From Xiphydria camelus (lineage: Eukaryota; Arthropoda; Insecta; Hymenoptera; Xiphydriidae): 64,000 bases of DNA. Below, in pieces: positions 33,629-44,350 of the stretch. Where the stretch lies: assembly GCA_963678675.1 (NCBI GenBank), contig OY783199.1, positions 8,192,355-8,256,354 on the forward strand. The letters run 5' to 3'. The notes below the pieces were generated by a model. That model was given only the letters and a program-made list of their open reading frames with translations. It searched no databases and was not told the DNA's origin. The stretch's first letter is position 1. Every line of letters begins with the position of its first letter. A program made the position numbers and the translations under genes.

Positions 33629-34212
33629 TAAGAGGCCGACACACCCCGTCTGGAAATGTAAAGCTATATTTTCAATATGGTGCATAAGAACCTTTTGCAT
33701 TTTCGCCACCACACTTAAAAAACATAAATCTAGAGCCCTATAGAAAAAAAAAATATATAATAATAATAAATTTCTGATTTTGCCGATTGATTACAACAAA
33801 AAAATTTATTTTTTTTTTCTATAGGGCCTTAGATTTATGTTTTTTAAGTGTGGTGGCGAAAATACGAAAGGTTCTTATGCACCATCTTGGAAATATTACT
33901 TTACAGCCGCGACAATTTTCGGGCATTTTTGTCGCAGCTGTAAAGTAATATTTCCAACATGGTGCATAAGAACCTTTCGTATTTTCGCCACCACACTTAA
34001 AAAACATAAATCTAGGGCCCTATAGAAAAAAAAATTAATTTTGTTGTTGTAATCAATCGGCAAAATCAGAAATTTATTATTTATTTATTTTTTTTTTCTA
34101 TAGGGCTCTAGATTTATGTTTTTTAAGTGTGGTGGCGAAAATGCAAAAGGTTCTTATGCACCATGTTGAAAATATAGCTTTACATTTCCAGACGGGGTGT
34201 GTCGGCCTCTTA
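33629..34212. mobile_element. Four-part palindromic element
   Basis: Outer ends TAAGAGGCCGACACACCCCG and CGGGGTGTGTCGGCCTCTTA are perfect inverted repeats. Inside, one module (GGTGCATAAGAACC, TTTTCGCCACCACACTTAAA, AACATAAATCTAG.GCCCTATAG) appears four times in alternating orientation (about 33670-33745, 33819-33905, 33955-34025, 34100-34180). The element is therefore a palindrome made of palindromes, centred near 33921. Both strands encode the same short frame starting MFFKCGGENTKGSYAP (33837-34025 plus, 33819-34007 minus), a consequence of symmetry and not evidence of a gene. Confidence 0.9.
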
Positions 34213-34551
34213 ACTGTGCGGGAAAGATTATTTAGACAAAATGAAAATAAGTTAATTCTGATGGAAAGTTTGTTCTCGTAAATTATACATATTTTCCAAA
34301 TTGTGCTCCAATGGCATTTTACGAAATAACCGAAGCCGTACATTCTATTAGTCGCGATAACTCACTGCCTGGAGTCTACTGCAGTATACTCGTATTTCAA
34401 TCTGTGGTTTCCTTACTACAACTCTATATATACGTACATATGTAAACACGTAAGTGCCGATAACGCAGACGTAACTGCAGCAAGTGCATCTGCACGTCTT
34501 TCCCGCAGACGTATATGTATGTACATATACAGCTGCGTGCATGTACGTATA
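34213..34551. other. Unassigned
   Basis: Nothing recognised. Confidence 0.35.
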
Positions 34552-35365
34552 CCGCATGTCCTATGGCCAACCGCGCAGGTGAGCTGCGACCTGAATTCTT
34601 GACTTCGGCAGTATTTATGGTACAGTTAGAGTGGGCTTCAGACGAGTGCGCTGCATAAGAACGAAAAATGTCGACTTCTCTTCTAATAGCTGTCAATTCG
34701 GGAGATCGAAGCGTTTCGTGTAACCTCAAAATCGTAGTTTTGAAAATTAGTAGTGAATAATTTGTAGAAGTGATGAGAAATAATCATAAATAATCTTCCG
34801 AATTGACACCTTAGGTATCGCTCACGCCATTTCGTAAAACTACTTCCTAGACATGCGCGGTGCTAGCGCGGAAATAATTTCTGAAACAAATAGGCAAGAG
34901 GCGTGTAATTCGGTTGGACGTCGAAAAAAAAACCCGAATGATTGTTAACTCTCACTTCTGAACATTACTTACCATTTATTCAAAGATTCACGATTTCGAG
35001 CTTAGACTTCGATCTCCCGAATTGATAGCCATCGGGAGATCAGATGTTTCATACTTTTCGTAAGAACGCAGCGTAAGAACGAAAAGCGTCGTCTGATTTC
35101 CCGATGGCTGTCAATTCGGAAGATTACTTATGATTATTTCTCATCACTTATACAAATTATTCACTACTAATTCAAAACTTTACGATTTTGAGGTTACACG
35201 AAACGCTTCGATTTCCCGAATTGACAGCTATTAGAAGAACAGTCGACACTTTTCGTTCTTATGCAGCGCACTCGTCTGAAGCCCACTCTAACTGTACCAT
35301 AAATACTGCCGAAGTCAAGAATTCAGGTCGCAGCTCACCTGCGCGGTTGGCCATAGGACATACGG
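34552..35365. mobile_element. Palindromic MITE, family TA-CCGTATGTCC (copy 3, longest)
   Basis: CCGCATGTCCTATGGCCAAC and GTTGGCCATAGGACATACGG form the ends, flanked by TA. Arms of about 280 bp include CACCTGCGCGG, TTCGGCAGTATTTATGGTAC, GCAGCGCACTCGTCTGAAG, TGTCAATTCGGGAGATCGAAG and TAATCATAAATAATCTTCCG and their complements. The non-palindromic middle (about 34840-35000) holds unrelated sequence. 814 bp, no transposase. Confidence 0.9.
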
Positions 35366-38182
35366 TATATATACAAGGAACGAAATGTGTTATACATTGC
35401 GAGGGATATATCGAAAGTGGAGCACGACCTGGGAGAGGATGAAGTGAATCTAAGGGACTTTAACGTACTACGAAGTCGTAGGAGTTATTCAAAGCGCGCG
35501 GCTGTACCTTACCGCTGCGATGAAAGCTACCTTTAATTCGCTCACTGCTTGAGAGGGTGATGCCGTTAAATCTGCTAAATCGAAGGTGTGACGGTATCGG
35601 AAAGAAATATGAAATATAGGGGGATGCATATATACAGGCTGAATGTTGCCTTCTTAAATTACTTACAAAGATTTTTAAAAATTGTGAAAGTTGCTTTTTC
35701 TCGCAAAGAAAGTTTAAAGATTTTTAAAATAATTTCTATATGGAATCTCTGAGGCGATAAACTTAAGTCTCTTCGCGTATGCTCTACCGTTTAAATGTGC
35801 TCCACTTTCTCCTACTTGCATATTCGTCGTCATATGTCATCAAATTTAAATAAAAGACTATTAAGAATGGTCTTACGCGATGCAAACACAGTTCGCGATT
35901 GCAATTTCGAGTACTTATTAAAATATTTTGGGTAAATTTTCCTAATCGAAACTCGCGTTAAAGACTAAAAAAGCGAGGAATGCTCTTTTTCTTAGCGTAA
36001 CAGTAAAAGTTAGTAGTAACTCGATGCAATAGGTAGGTATATCAACCTATGGTGAAATCTGCTAGCTTAACAATGCTATTAGTACATTAACAATATAATA
36101 TTATTACTTTGGCAATTGCTGCTGCAATTCCAATACATATTCATATAACATATTTATTTCTACGTAAACGGTCTTTTTTCTTCGGTTTATGCGATCACCA
36201 AATTATTCCGTGTATAAAGACTCGTTTTCAATTATTTAATCCGCTATTATAACAGTCACTCTCAACAATTCGGCATTCTGAATGGAAATAATTCCAGACA
36301 TATTAGACAAAAACGATAGATAAATTTGTATCAAGTAGATGAATAATTTTCTACCTTTGGCCCTGCATACACATACAGTTAGCACGTCAATCGCTAAGCA
36401 GTAACACGATTCTAGTGGAGCAATAAACTTCCAACGATACCCTCAACGTTTAACTGATGAGCTCGAGGGCGGTACAATGAGTAAACGGCGGCTCTGGAGA
36501 GCTCTCTACTAAATCCGCGCTGGAGGACTTCTCGACTCTTGAGAAGCGCGTTCTTCTCCTTCTTTATCTCGTTATCTTATGCGAATATAGCCGGTTACAA
36601 CGTGATACGCTCTACTATCCGCTTCTTTATTGAATACGCCAAGCAGTTGCGGTGCCTCGTTATTATTATCGTTCTGATTTCATAATAACGAAGATAGAAA
36701 ATATGCCGTGGCGTACTCTCTTACAAGTGGTTATTAATTTCGTACTGTGTGTCAAGGTGATAAGAGAACTTGTTTAGCTTTCCAACAAACTTTTGTACAT
36801 ATATTAGTATCTTGAAAAAGAAAATTAATTGAATCGAAAAAACTATGGGGCAATTCAATGATTCATTCTATTGAAACGAGAATAATTTGTTAAAGTCGAT
36901 AAATCGGAAGTTAGTTAATTTTACTATTAATATCTATACGTGATGGGTATAAAATTAAGGATAAGTAAATTATAGTCATTTTGTCCTATATCTGTATCTC
37001 TTTCTGTCTCTAGCATTTCTTATCAAAGAGAATACTAACTTACCATCTCAGGGATCAATAATTTAACGACTTATATACCTACCTTAATTACTGCTTCTAA
37101 AGAATATAGATCACTTTCACAACTTCGAAGAGTTTCCATCACCTTGTTATTCATACTATTATGTATTGGTATTTAAAAATTATTTCCTCTCATTTTATTC
37201 GATTCGATTATACCATTCTATCGCTTATTCAGATATACAGGATGGAAAACCTATAAATCTAACCTGTATTTAGATTTTGAAAATTCGAAAGTTATATTCG
37301 ACCTATCCTAGCAAGGCTGCCGCGTGCATAACGTTTTTGAATATATATACATTGTATACGCATACGCTAACCGCGCCTCTACGCTCCATGCGCACCACGC
37401 GTGATTTATTAACGACACGTTAAGTCCGAAGCGGCGAGCATTAACGGGATGCTAACGCGAGCTAGCGTTTTACTGCGTGAAATGGGAATTTTTTTTCGAA
37501 AGAAAAATTTATGACTAGGAAAAGAGATCGCGCGTATAGTCAAACTGAAAGCAGAAATTGCAGCGAAGGTTTACGCATAACCGTTCGTTAATATACACAG
37601 GAGTCGTTCCGATTGTCCGTTGCCTCACTGGACCAAAATCGCACAGCGGATACACACCGTATACCTACTACCATACAGATCTCGGCGAGAAAGGAACTAG
37701 GTGATCCCCTCCCGCGGGACCCGACCACGCATATCAGCGATCTCATTTCGTGCTGTGACAAATAATAAACCACGAAGACACCTCGGTTCTCCTTATGCAG
37801 TAGCGCAGCCCCGCACGTATTGTGGCGAACCGCGTCGTCGATTCTGCTTCGACGGCGCACTGGAACATTTCAGTATGATTATCTCGTTATCCGTTAACTT
37901 TTCATCCATATCGCCGTAAATCTTTTTTGTGCACCAGAATGTGATCTAAAAAAAGTTTTGTATAAAGTTCAGCTAAAAGTTCGCAGGTAACGAGATAATC
38001 GAGTTTGTTTGGCGCATCGAATAAGTGCAACGGTTAAAATTACTAATATTGCAGTTTTAATATTGATTTTGTTTCACTCGAAGTGCTCATACTCAATAAA
38101 AGAATTATTTATGAAAACACAGTATTACTAAGGTGGAAATAAATATTAAAAAACACCACGAATATATTCATATTGCCGCTTA
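35366..38182. other. 2.8-kb stretch with nothing recognised
   Basis: AT-rich with GC-richer parts near 36470-36660 and 37370-37860. No paired repeats, domains or RNA genes were recognised. Single-copy host intron or intergenic DNA is plausible and this is the least repeat-like part of the window. Confidence 0.4.
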
Positions 38183-39103
38183 CCCAGGTAGCACACTGAC
38201 GTTAGAGTAACGTCTCAGACGTTATTTTTTGGTCAGTATAGGGTTTCAGACGTCAGTTGTAATATTAACGTCACAGGGGCGTCATATTTACGACGTTCCT
38301 TGGACGTCAAAATTCAACGTCTTTTTGACGGAACTTTTCCGTAATTTTTAATGACGAACGAGACTTAGACAAATTTCGGTCTCGTGCATATATAGGGACT
38401 TGAAAATTTATTTGTGAATAAATGGACAAAAATTGTAATTTGTTCAATTATTAAATCAATAAACTATTTCATTTCGAGTCTCCAGAGTATGTTGAGCAAG
38501 TTATAAACTATACTGTTTATTAAAAAGAACAGATTATTAAAGTAAATGGAAGATAATCAATTAATGTAGGATGAATAAACATTCATATAATTATTTATTT
38601 ATTAATATACATTTGCGTCTATGCAAGAATATTTATCAAAAGATACAATCATAAATTTAGAAAAATGTTGAGAAAAGAATAATACAATTACAAAATCTGA
38701 TTCATTCAAGGTCTTTCTTATTGACTGGAAACGCAACATACATTTATTCATCAAACTTTATATGAACACCAATAGTAATAATATTGTTAATCACAGGAGC
38801 GTGCCGCAGATGAGGGCTCGAGGACACCGACCGATCAATGAAGTTAAGCAGCAAAAAATGCGGACAGTAGTTGGATGAGTGACCGCTCACGATGAAAAGA
38901 TATACATCAGACCTAACCTTTTAGAACCGTCATTTTTTACGTCATCACAACGTACGCTAGAACGTCATTTGTGATTTTCTGACGTCGTGTGGATGTGCAA
39001 TTAGATCGTCTTTGGGACGTTAAAATGGCGTCATATTTTTCGTCATCTGACGTTAGAACTGACTTTCAAAAACCGTCATCTCGACGTTAGTGTGCTACCT
39101 GGG
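38183..39103. mobile_element. GACGT-rich MITE with CCCAGGTAGCACAC ends, TA target
   Basis: CCCAGGTAGCACACTGACGT and its right-hand complement ACGTTAGTGTGCTACCTGGG are flanked by TA on both sides. The outer ~160-180 bp on each side are crowded with GACGT/ACGTC words (at least seven per side), candidate transposase-binding repeats. The AT-rich middle contains the 5S-derived element at 38749-38905. 921 bp, no transposase. Confidence 0.85.
38749..38905 (+). repeat. 5S-rRNA-derived SINE-like element (copy 2)
   Basis: Same structure as 21338-21489: head from CATCAAACTTTATATGAACA, then CCGACCGATCAATGAAGTTA and AGCAGC, then GCGGACAGTAGTTGGATGAG and TGACCGCTC, ending AAAGATATAC. This copy keeps AAGTTAAGCAGC, closer to the 5S A-box region than copy 1. 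It is inserted inside the GACGT-rich MITE. Confidence 0.75.
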
Positions 39104-39282
39104 TACAAATTTACGAAGACGAATTCGCCTTCCGATGAGAAATTCAATTCCATGAGAAATTCGATTCCACACGAAAAAAAAGTATCGTCGAACTAGCAGG
39201 AAAAAAAATGTAGAAATATCAATGCACTCTAGCAGCAATTGTGATTGCTGTCACAGCACTAATATATTGCAATATGAAAATA

Positions 39283-39421
39283 GTATCTTATGTCATAAGG
39301 CGGTAATCCGAGGCTTTTTCAGACTGTGTTCATGCCGTAGCATGAGTGATGGTGGGGTGACGGGGCTCGCCGAGAAATCGCTGAAAAATCCGAGGATTAA
39401 AGCCGAATGATATATACTATT
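39283..39421. repeat. 139-bp palindromic MITE
   Basis: ATAGTATCTTATG...GGTAATCCGAGGCTTTTTCAG faces CTGAAAAATCCGAGGATTAA...ATATATACTAT. Related to 40250-40414 and 21250-21337. Confidence 0.75.
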
Positions 39422-39509
39422 TTTTCTCACGAATGCCCATTTACGGAGAGTGGTGGGAGGAGAGGGGGGGGGGGGGGCAGAGTCCGCCCACTGAAAAAAT
39501 AGCAAAAAT

Positions 39510-39740
39510 CTAAAGCAATTTTATAAACTCAGCCTCACGAGCTTCATTGAGGACATCCTGCGGGATGTTGTTGTTGTTAGCGAGGTTATTATCACTTTCT
39601 ACATTCTCTTGATAACTCAACCAATGTAAATTTATCTCTACACTCGATGTCGAAGTACAATTCAGCTCTTGTTTCACGATATTTTGAAATTCGTCGCCTT
39701 CTTCATCGCTGTTCGAGATAATGACACTTTTTCTCTCCAT
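39510..39740 (-). CDS. Small acidic protein frame inside a transposon, function unknown
   Basis: A 76-residue minus-strand frame starts MERKSVIISNSDEEGDEF and ends REAEFIKLL with a stop. It is rich in Asp, Glu, Asn and Ser. Its ATG lies just inside an inverted-arm region, and no other frame of the insertion is comparable. The end (R-E-A-E-F-I-K-L-L) is reminiscent of the beginning of tyrosine-recombinase-type (Crypton-like) ORFs that continue P-x-K-S, but the continuation is missing, so this is only a suggestion. It may be the first exon of the element's own gene. Confidence 0.35.
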   Translation of the reverse strand: MERKSVIISNSDEEGDEFQNIVKQELNCTSTSSVEINLHWLSYQENVESDNNLANNNNIPQDVLNEAREAEFIKLL

Positions 39741-40249
39741 ATTTTGATTTTACACTTATGGGTTTGGTATACTCTCGTGCGTCCGTCAGTCGACTCGAAT
39801 GAATCGATTCGATACGGTTAATTTCACGTTGCGATCGTCAATTTGAAAAAGACCCACTTCGGACTAAGCAATCGCGCTAATCAGAGTGCAACAGTGTCAG
39901 CTGACAAAGTGAGACAGCTATACTCTGCTCATTTCACATTCCGTTCGTCAATTTGATAAAAGGACCCACTTCGACTAACAATAAGTATTCGCGTCAGTCC
40001 GAGTAAAGTATTTTTTCCTCACTCATGCCCATTTCGAGGCTTTTTCCAGCCTATTTTTAGACCGTAAGATGGCGTTTTTCCCGCGTGATACCGAGCGGGA
40101 GTTCGCCGGCTGTCAAAAGTACTTTACTCAGACTGGCGCGATTGCTTAGTCCGAAGTGGGTCCATTTTTCAAACTAATGAACGCAACGTGAAATGAGTCG
40201 TGTATATTTTTTGTTTTGAGAAATGGGCATTCGTGAGAAAAAATAGTAT

Positions 40250-40414
40250 ATGTCATTCGGCTGAAATCCTCGGATTTTTAAGACTGTGTTTAGATCGTAG
40301 CACGAGGCATGGTGGAGAGACGAGGCTCGCCCCCTCATCATGCCTCGTGCTACAACCTAATTAAACACAGTCTGAAAAAACCTCGGATTTCTGCCTAATA
40401 ACATAAGATACTAT
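40250..40414. repeat. 165-bp palindromic MITE
   Basis: Arms 40250-40316 and 40337-40414 share CCTCGGATTTTTA.GACTGTGTTTA, then GTAGCACGAGGCATG, and their complements. The right arm recurs as the half copy at 21250-21337. Confidence 0.8.
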
Positions 40415-40868
40415 TAATAGTCTACGGACTCCTAGTCGGTGTCACGCGGGAAAAATGCCATCTTACGGTCTAAAAGTAGACTGGAAAAGGCCTCGAAATG
40501 GGCATGAGTGAAGAAAAATATATTATTGCTAAACCATTACTGCTACACTCTATTATCAGGACAAGAAAGTATCGTTGACCAAACAATAAAATTATTGCAA
40601 AAATATTTATTGTACTAGCAAAATTTGTGATTGCCATCACAGCACTAATACATTGCTATATGAAAAAATATATTATTGCTAAATCACATTATTGCTATAT
40701 ATTCCAATTCCCGAACAAGAATTTATCGTTAGCCAAACAATAAAAATATTGCAAACTATTATTGCACTGGCAGCAATAATGATGTTATCAAAGCACTATA
40801 ATATTGCTATAGGAAATATATGTTATTTCTAAGAAACGTTATAACTATTCTGCAATACCCGAACAAAA

Positions 40869-41755
40869 CTAGCAGCCCGTCCCGGCTTCGCACGGGTAGA
40901 TTGTGGATTGATTTTGTCCGTCCACCATTGTTTAAATACATTTTTAGTACAAAACTTTTAGTATTTTTCCCGGGCTACGCAATGGTCATATTGGATTTGA
41001 CCTTGACCATGACCTTCAAGGTTCTATCAAGGTCAAGTTAATTTTTTTTTTCACGTTCAAATGTGTCCTTGACCATTTTTTTCATGTTACCTTTATTGTC
41101 AGCGGAGGTCAAATTTAGGTCAAGTATAGTTCGACTTTTTAAACACCCTGCATAAGATTTACTAACTCAAACCTTCGCGGATATGCGTCCAACTGTTCCC
41201 CAAATTTTCATCGCAATCGGATGAACGGTTTAGGAAGGCATAATAATCATCCGTACCGGTACTTTTTGAACACCCTGTATAAGATTTACTAACTCAGAAA
41301 CCTTCGCGGGCATGCGTCCAACCATTCCCCAACTTTTCATCGCAATCGGATGAACGGTTTAGGAAGGCATAATAATCATCAGCACCGGTACTTTTTGAAC
41401 ACCCTGTATAAGATTTACTAACTCAGAAACCTTCGCGGGCATGCGTCCAACCATTCCCCGAAGTTTCATCGCAATCGGATGAACGGTTTAGGAAGGCATT
41501 TGATATTACCTTAAAGGTCACGGTCAAGGTCAAATCCAATACGACCACTGGGTAGCCAAGGGAAAATCCTTAAAGTTTTGTATTAAACATTTTTCTCTAA
41601 AATGTTTTCCCGTTGAGATAATTCAGCTTGCGCGAATAGTATGCGCAGTAGCGCCACACACACACCGACGCAGTCACATCTACCTGGCTTACGTCTGACG
41701 CTCAATTTCCCAGGAAGGTCCTACCGCAGAGCCATAGCATAGATGTTTACACATC
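40869..41755 (-). mobile_element. Non-autonomous Helitron-like element (copy 1)
   Basis: On the minus strand it begins GATGTGTAAACATCTATGCT and ends with a GC-rich hairpin (CCCGTGCGAAGCCGGGACGG) followed by GCTGCTAG and T, the Helitron 3' signature (hairpin plus CTRR, inserted before T). It has no inverted terminal repeats or target duplication. It contains three units of a 129-bp direct repeat (41153, 41281, 41410). No Rep/helicase gene. It sits inside the AGCAAT-rich element. A longer relative lies at 53466-54608. Confidence 0.75.
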
Positions 41756-42402
41756 AAAAATTATCGTCTATCTATCAAAGAAATATTGCTGATATATTAT
41801 ACCAATATAATTGCTTTAGAAACTGCAATACTTGTATAAGAAATATTGCAGAAATAATGGGTTCAAAAGTGGGCATTACATTTTATACCATTTTTATCAG
41901 TCCTGGCAAGATCTATAACTTTAGTAAGAATAAAAATAGCTCGTTCCATTTAAAAAAGTCAGAGTGACTTTTATGTCTCGTAATTAACTCGTCTCAACAA
42001 ATATCGCTGAAAGTATTAGCTAACGATATTTTTGTGTAGATTAATGTTAATAATTACGTATTGCTCAGAGGCCTGGCAATATATAATTAATCGTTACTAT
42101 ACTTACCAATAGTATAGTGCTTCAACACGTTGCTATAATTGAGAGCAAGAAAGTCAAACCTCATTGCTCCAGCGCGTTACAATATTGCTTTAACACGTTG
42201 CAGTACCTCATTGCTCCAGTGCTCAACAATCATACATTGCTTCGATATCTTAGAACAATATATCGTTGCAATACTTACCAATGGTGTGTTGCTTTTACAT
42301 TTAGCAATGTTACAAATTGTATAGCAATAAATGCCGTTGGTTGAGGAGGAGCAATATTTTATTGTTCATCTAGCAATATTATTGCTAATTTTTGTATCCG
42401 TG
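41756..42402. repeat. AGCAAT-rich right part of the host element
   Basis: Repeated words TTGCTCCAG.GC, CAACACGTTGC, AGAAATATTGC and TTACCAAT.GTG make a loose, locally duplicated array ending at TATCCGTG. No coding sequence. Confidence 0.55.
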
Positions 42403-42795
42403 CAACATGAGGGAAAACTATTATAACTTCAGACGCGCGAGAGATCGGCAGTTGCCTCCGCGCACGTAATACCCGAACTGCTCGAATGACGCACCCGATA
42501 ATACCCCAACTGCAAGAAACATAGTTCCACGACGCTTTCGGGAAAACAGGCCGGTGAGCGCTCGAGAACTGGTCGTTAGCCGACGCGTAACGAGAGGTCG
42601 AAGTTCGGCGATAAGTACGCAGAGGCGACGACGGTTCGCGATCCGATCGGTCGCAGGAGGTTCGAGCGCGACTAACGAGGTCATCGAAGCCGCGCGAGCT
42701 TTAGAGAAAATAATGAATTTTGCTTTTCCCTTCGAAAAAAAATTAACGAAGCGCACGGGTATTTGAATTCTACACTCGCGGACAAATTATATACC
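42403..42795. other. CpG-rich patch, no recognised gene
   Basis: Overlapping frames of 70 and 111 codons on opposite strands, Arg/Ser-rich, typical of GC-rich noncoding DNA. Confidence 0.35.
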
Positions 42796-43136
42796 TACAT
42801 AATCAGGAATATGCATGAAGTTTTAATATGCATGAAACACAGCAGACATAGTAGTTAAAGTTATTCAAAACACAGTACCAATAGTGAAAAGTTGATAAGA
42901 AAAACTCCTACCCCAAAAACACTACTTTAAAAGTAGCACGACCACGCCTCCCAGTGACGTATTTCAAAACGCTCCGTTGTGGGAGACGCTGGCTCGTGAC
43001 GTCACTATGCACGAAACCGGCCCGCCAGTACACCTTCTAGTCTGTTTCTCAATGCCTTGCGTATCGGAAGAGTACAAGTGAAGTGGAAGTTTGTTTATTT
43101 TTTCTGACTATTTTTGTTTGACGTTTGATAGTAGAA

Positions 43137-43351
43137 TGTCGAAGAAGGAAGGAAGAAGGATTTATAAATATTGTATAGTGCCGAGATGTACAAACATATC
43201 TGTGGCAACACTGGAAAGAATATTCTTTTCCGTTCCAAAAAATCAGGATATTTTCGGAAGAGAAGTGGTGTACGGCAATGAAGAGGGATAAGAAAAAGAA
43301 CCCGCCACTTTCTCTAAAGACCTCGCTATACTGTTGTGAGGACCATTTTAA
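43137..43351 (+). pseudogene. THAP zinc-finger exon of a transposase, one frameshift
   Basis: From ATG at 43137 the frame reads MSKKEGRRIYKYCIVPRCTN, then FFSVPKN. After one frameshift near 43258-43266 it continues KWCTAMKRDKKKN and SLYCCEDHFN. All hallmarks of the ~90-residue THAP domain are present: Cys-x4-Cys, the F-x-x-P turn, the conserved Trp, and Cys-x2-His followed by Phe. A consensus donor GTAAGT follows directly after DHFN (43352), so this is a first exon with its splice site. THAP domains bind DNA through the C2CH zinc centre; in transposases they recognise the element's ends. No downstream catalytic exon was recognised, and the frameshift makes this copy non-functional. Confidence 0.8.
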
Positions 43352-43466
43352 TGTAAGTTATAGGTACAGTTATATACCTATATTTGCACATTGTTGTAAC
43401 TGTATTGTACTGTATATTGTACATATTTTATTAATGGCATATTTCCAAAAATTTACATTAAGATAA

Positions 43467-44160
43467 CGTAAATTTAAAGAAAGTTACCAACAACATAGTT
43501 GAAAAACAGCAGAGTACTTATAAAAATTTAAAGTACTTATAACAACTAAGTAGTATCTATTGAGTGAAATAATACCACTTATAAATATCTAATACCAATC
43601 ATATATTAAAAACAAATATTATTGTAAACAACTACATAAAGATCTACGAAAAATCACCGTTATACTGTTCTTCTATCTTTAAAAATAACCGAAATATAAG
43701 GCCATGAAGGAAATGGCAAAAAATGGAAAACACCCTGTATCTCAATACTGGATCTAGTTAGCCGTGAGATTTTAACAGCATTAAATTTGTTTTCAGAATC
43801 GGCCCCGAGGATATGTAACTGGATTTTTTCTATAACGTTTTTCCCAAAACTCCGTAGGTACATCGAAAAGGCGACACCGTGTATATTTACAAATTACATA
43901 TAGGCAGACTGCTATTTATTTTATTTTGAGGTATACAATCTGACTTATTCATACCGTATCTTTAAATCTCACGTTATTGCTTTAATATTTCGCTCTTCTG
44001 CTCCAATGAAATCTGGGTTTGATCCAAGAAAAGCGAACACTGACAAAGCATCGATTTGCGGAAAATTGTCAGATTTCCCTTGTACAAATCCACTGTCCAT
44101 TTTCACAAAACAACACAAGCTTCGTACTCGATACAGTCAAACAGTCCTATCCGAGAGTGC
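43467..44160. other. Decayed interior of the THAP element
   Basis: No RNase-H-like catalytic block was found. A segment around 43700-43870 (ACACCCTGTATCTCAATACT, CGGCCCCGAGGATATGTAAC) may be an unrelated insertion. Confidence 0.35.
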
Positions 44161-44350
44161 ATAGTGACGTCACGGCCCGGCGTGCCGCTCGACCGGCCGT
44201 TTCAAGTGGGCGGAGCTTAGCGCAAACTTTATTAATTTCTTACGGCTTAATTTCGCGTCAGAAACAAAAATAAAAAAACACGTCCCAACTTTTTTTACGT
44301 GCTCAATCCATTTTTGATGTAAAAAAAATAGGTGCATATTCCTGATTATG

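Larger units (their letters stand above)
39280..40514. mobile_element. Insertion built of nested palindromes, CGAGGCTTTTTCAG-type ends
   Basis: Interrupts a tandem unit of the surrounding element: CACTAATATATTGCAATATGAAA before it and AATATATTATTGCTAAA after it are contiguous in the sister unit at 40640-40680. Its ends share CGAGGC(C)TTTTTCAG.CT and ACCGTA.GATG words in inverse orientation. It contains two small palindromes (39283-39421, 40250-40414), inverted arms at 39820-39900 and 40105-40200, and one minus-strand frame. Confidence 0.75.
39170..42402. mobile_element. AGCAAT/ATTGCT-motif-rich element with later insertions
   Basis: Two host parts (39205-39280 with 40515-40868, and 41756-42402) are dense in AGCAAT/ATTGCT words. 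A ~130-bp unit (TTGTGATTGC, CATCACAGCACTAATA, CATTGCTATATGAAA, AATATATTATTGCTAAA, TTATCGTTRRCCAAACAATAAAA) is repeated. The right end reads TTTTTGTATCCGTG; the left end CACACGAAAAAAAAGTATCG is a possible but imperfect partner. Insertions at 39280-40514 and a Helitron at 40869-41755 separate the parts. No transposase was recognised. Confidence 0.55.
42796..44350 (+). mobile_element. THAP-domain transposon, 1.56 kb, perfect 20-bp ends
   Basis: TACATAATCAGGAATATGCA at the left and its exact complement at 44331-44350 are the terminal inverted repeats. A subterminal inverted pair (CGTGACGTCACTATGCAC near 42993 and GTGCATAGTGACGTCACG near 44158) lies further in. Terminal plus subterminal inverted repeats with a THAP protein is the P-element plan, but other THAP-bearing superfamilies exist, such as Kolobok. 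The interior after the THAP exon is decayed. A truncated second copy of its left 390 bp lies at 51165-51554. Confidence 0.8.

Noticed and set aside
33819..34025. Overlapping small proteins MFFKCGGENTKGSYAP on both strands
   Set aside because: Identity follows from DNA palindromy; no start context, splice site or family supports expression.
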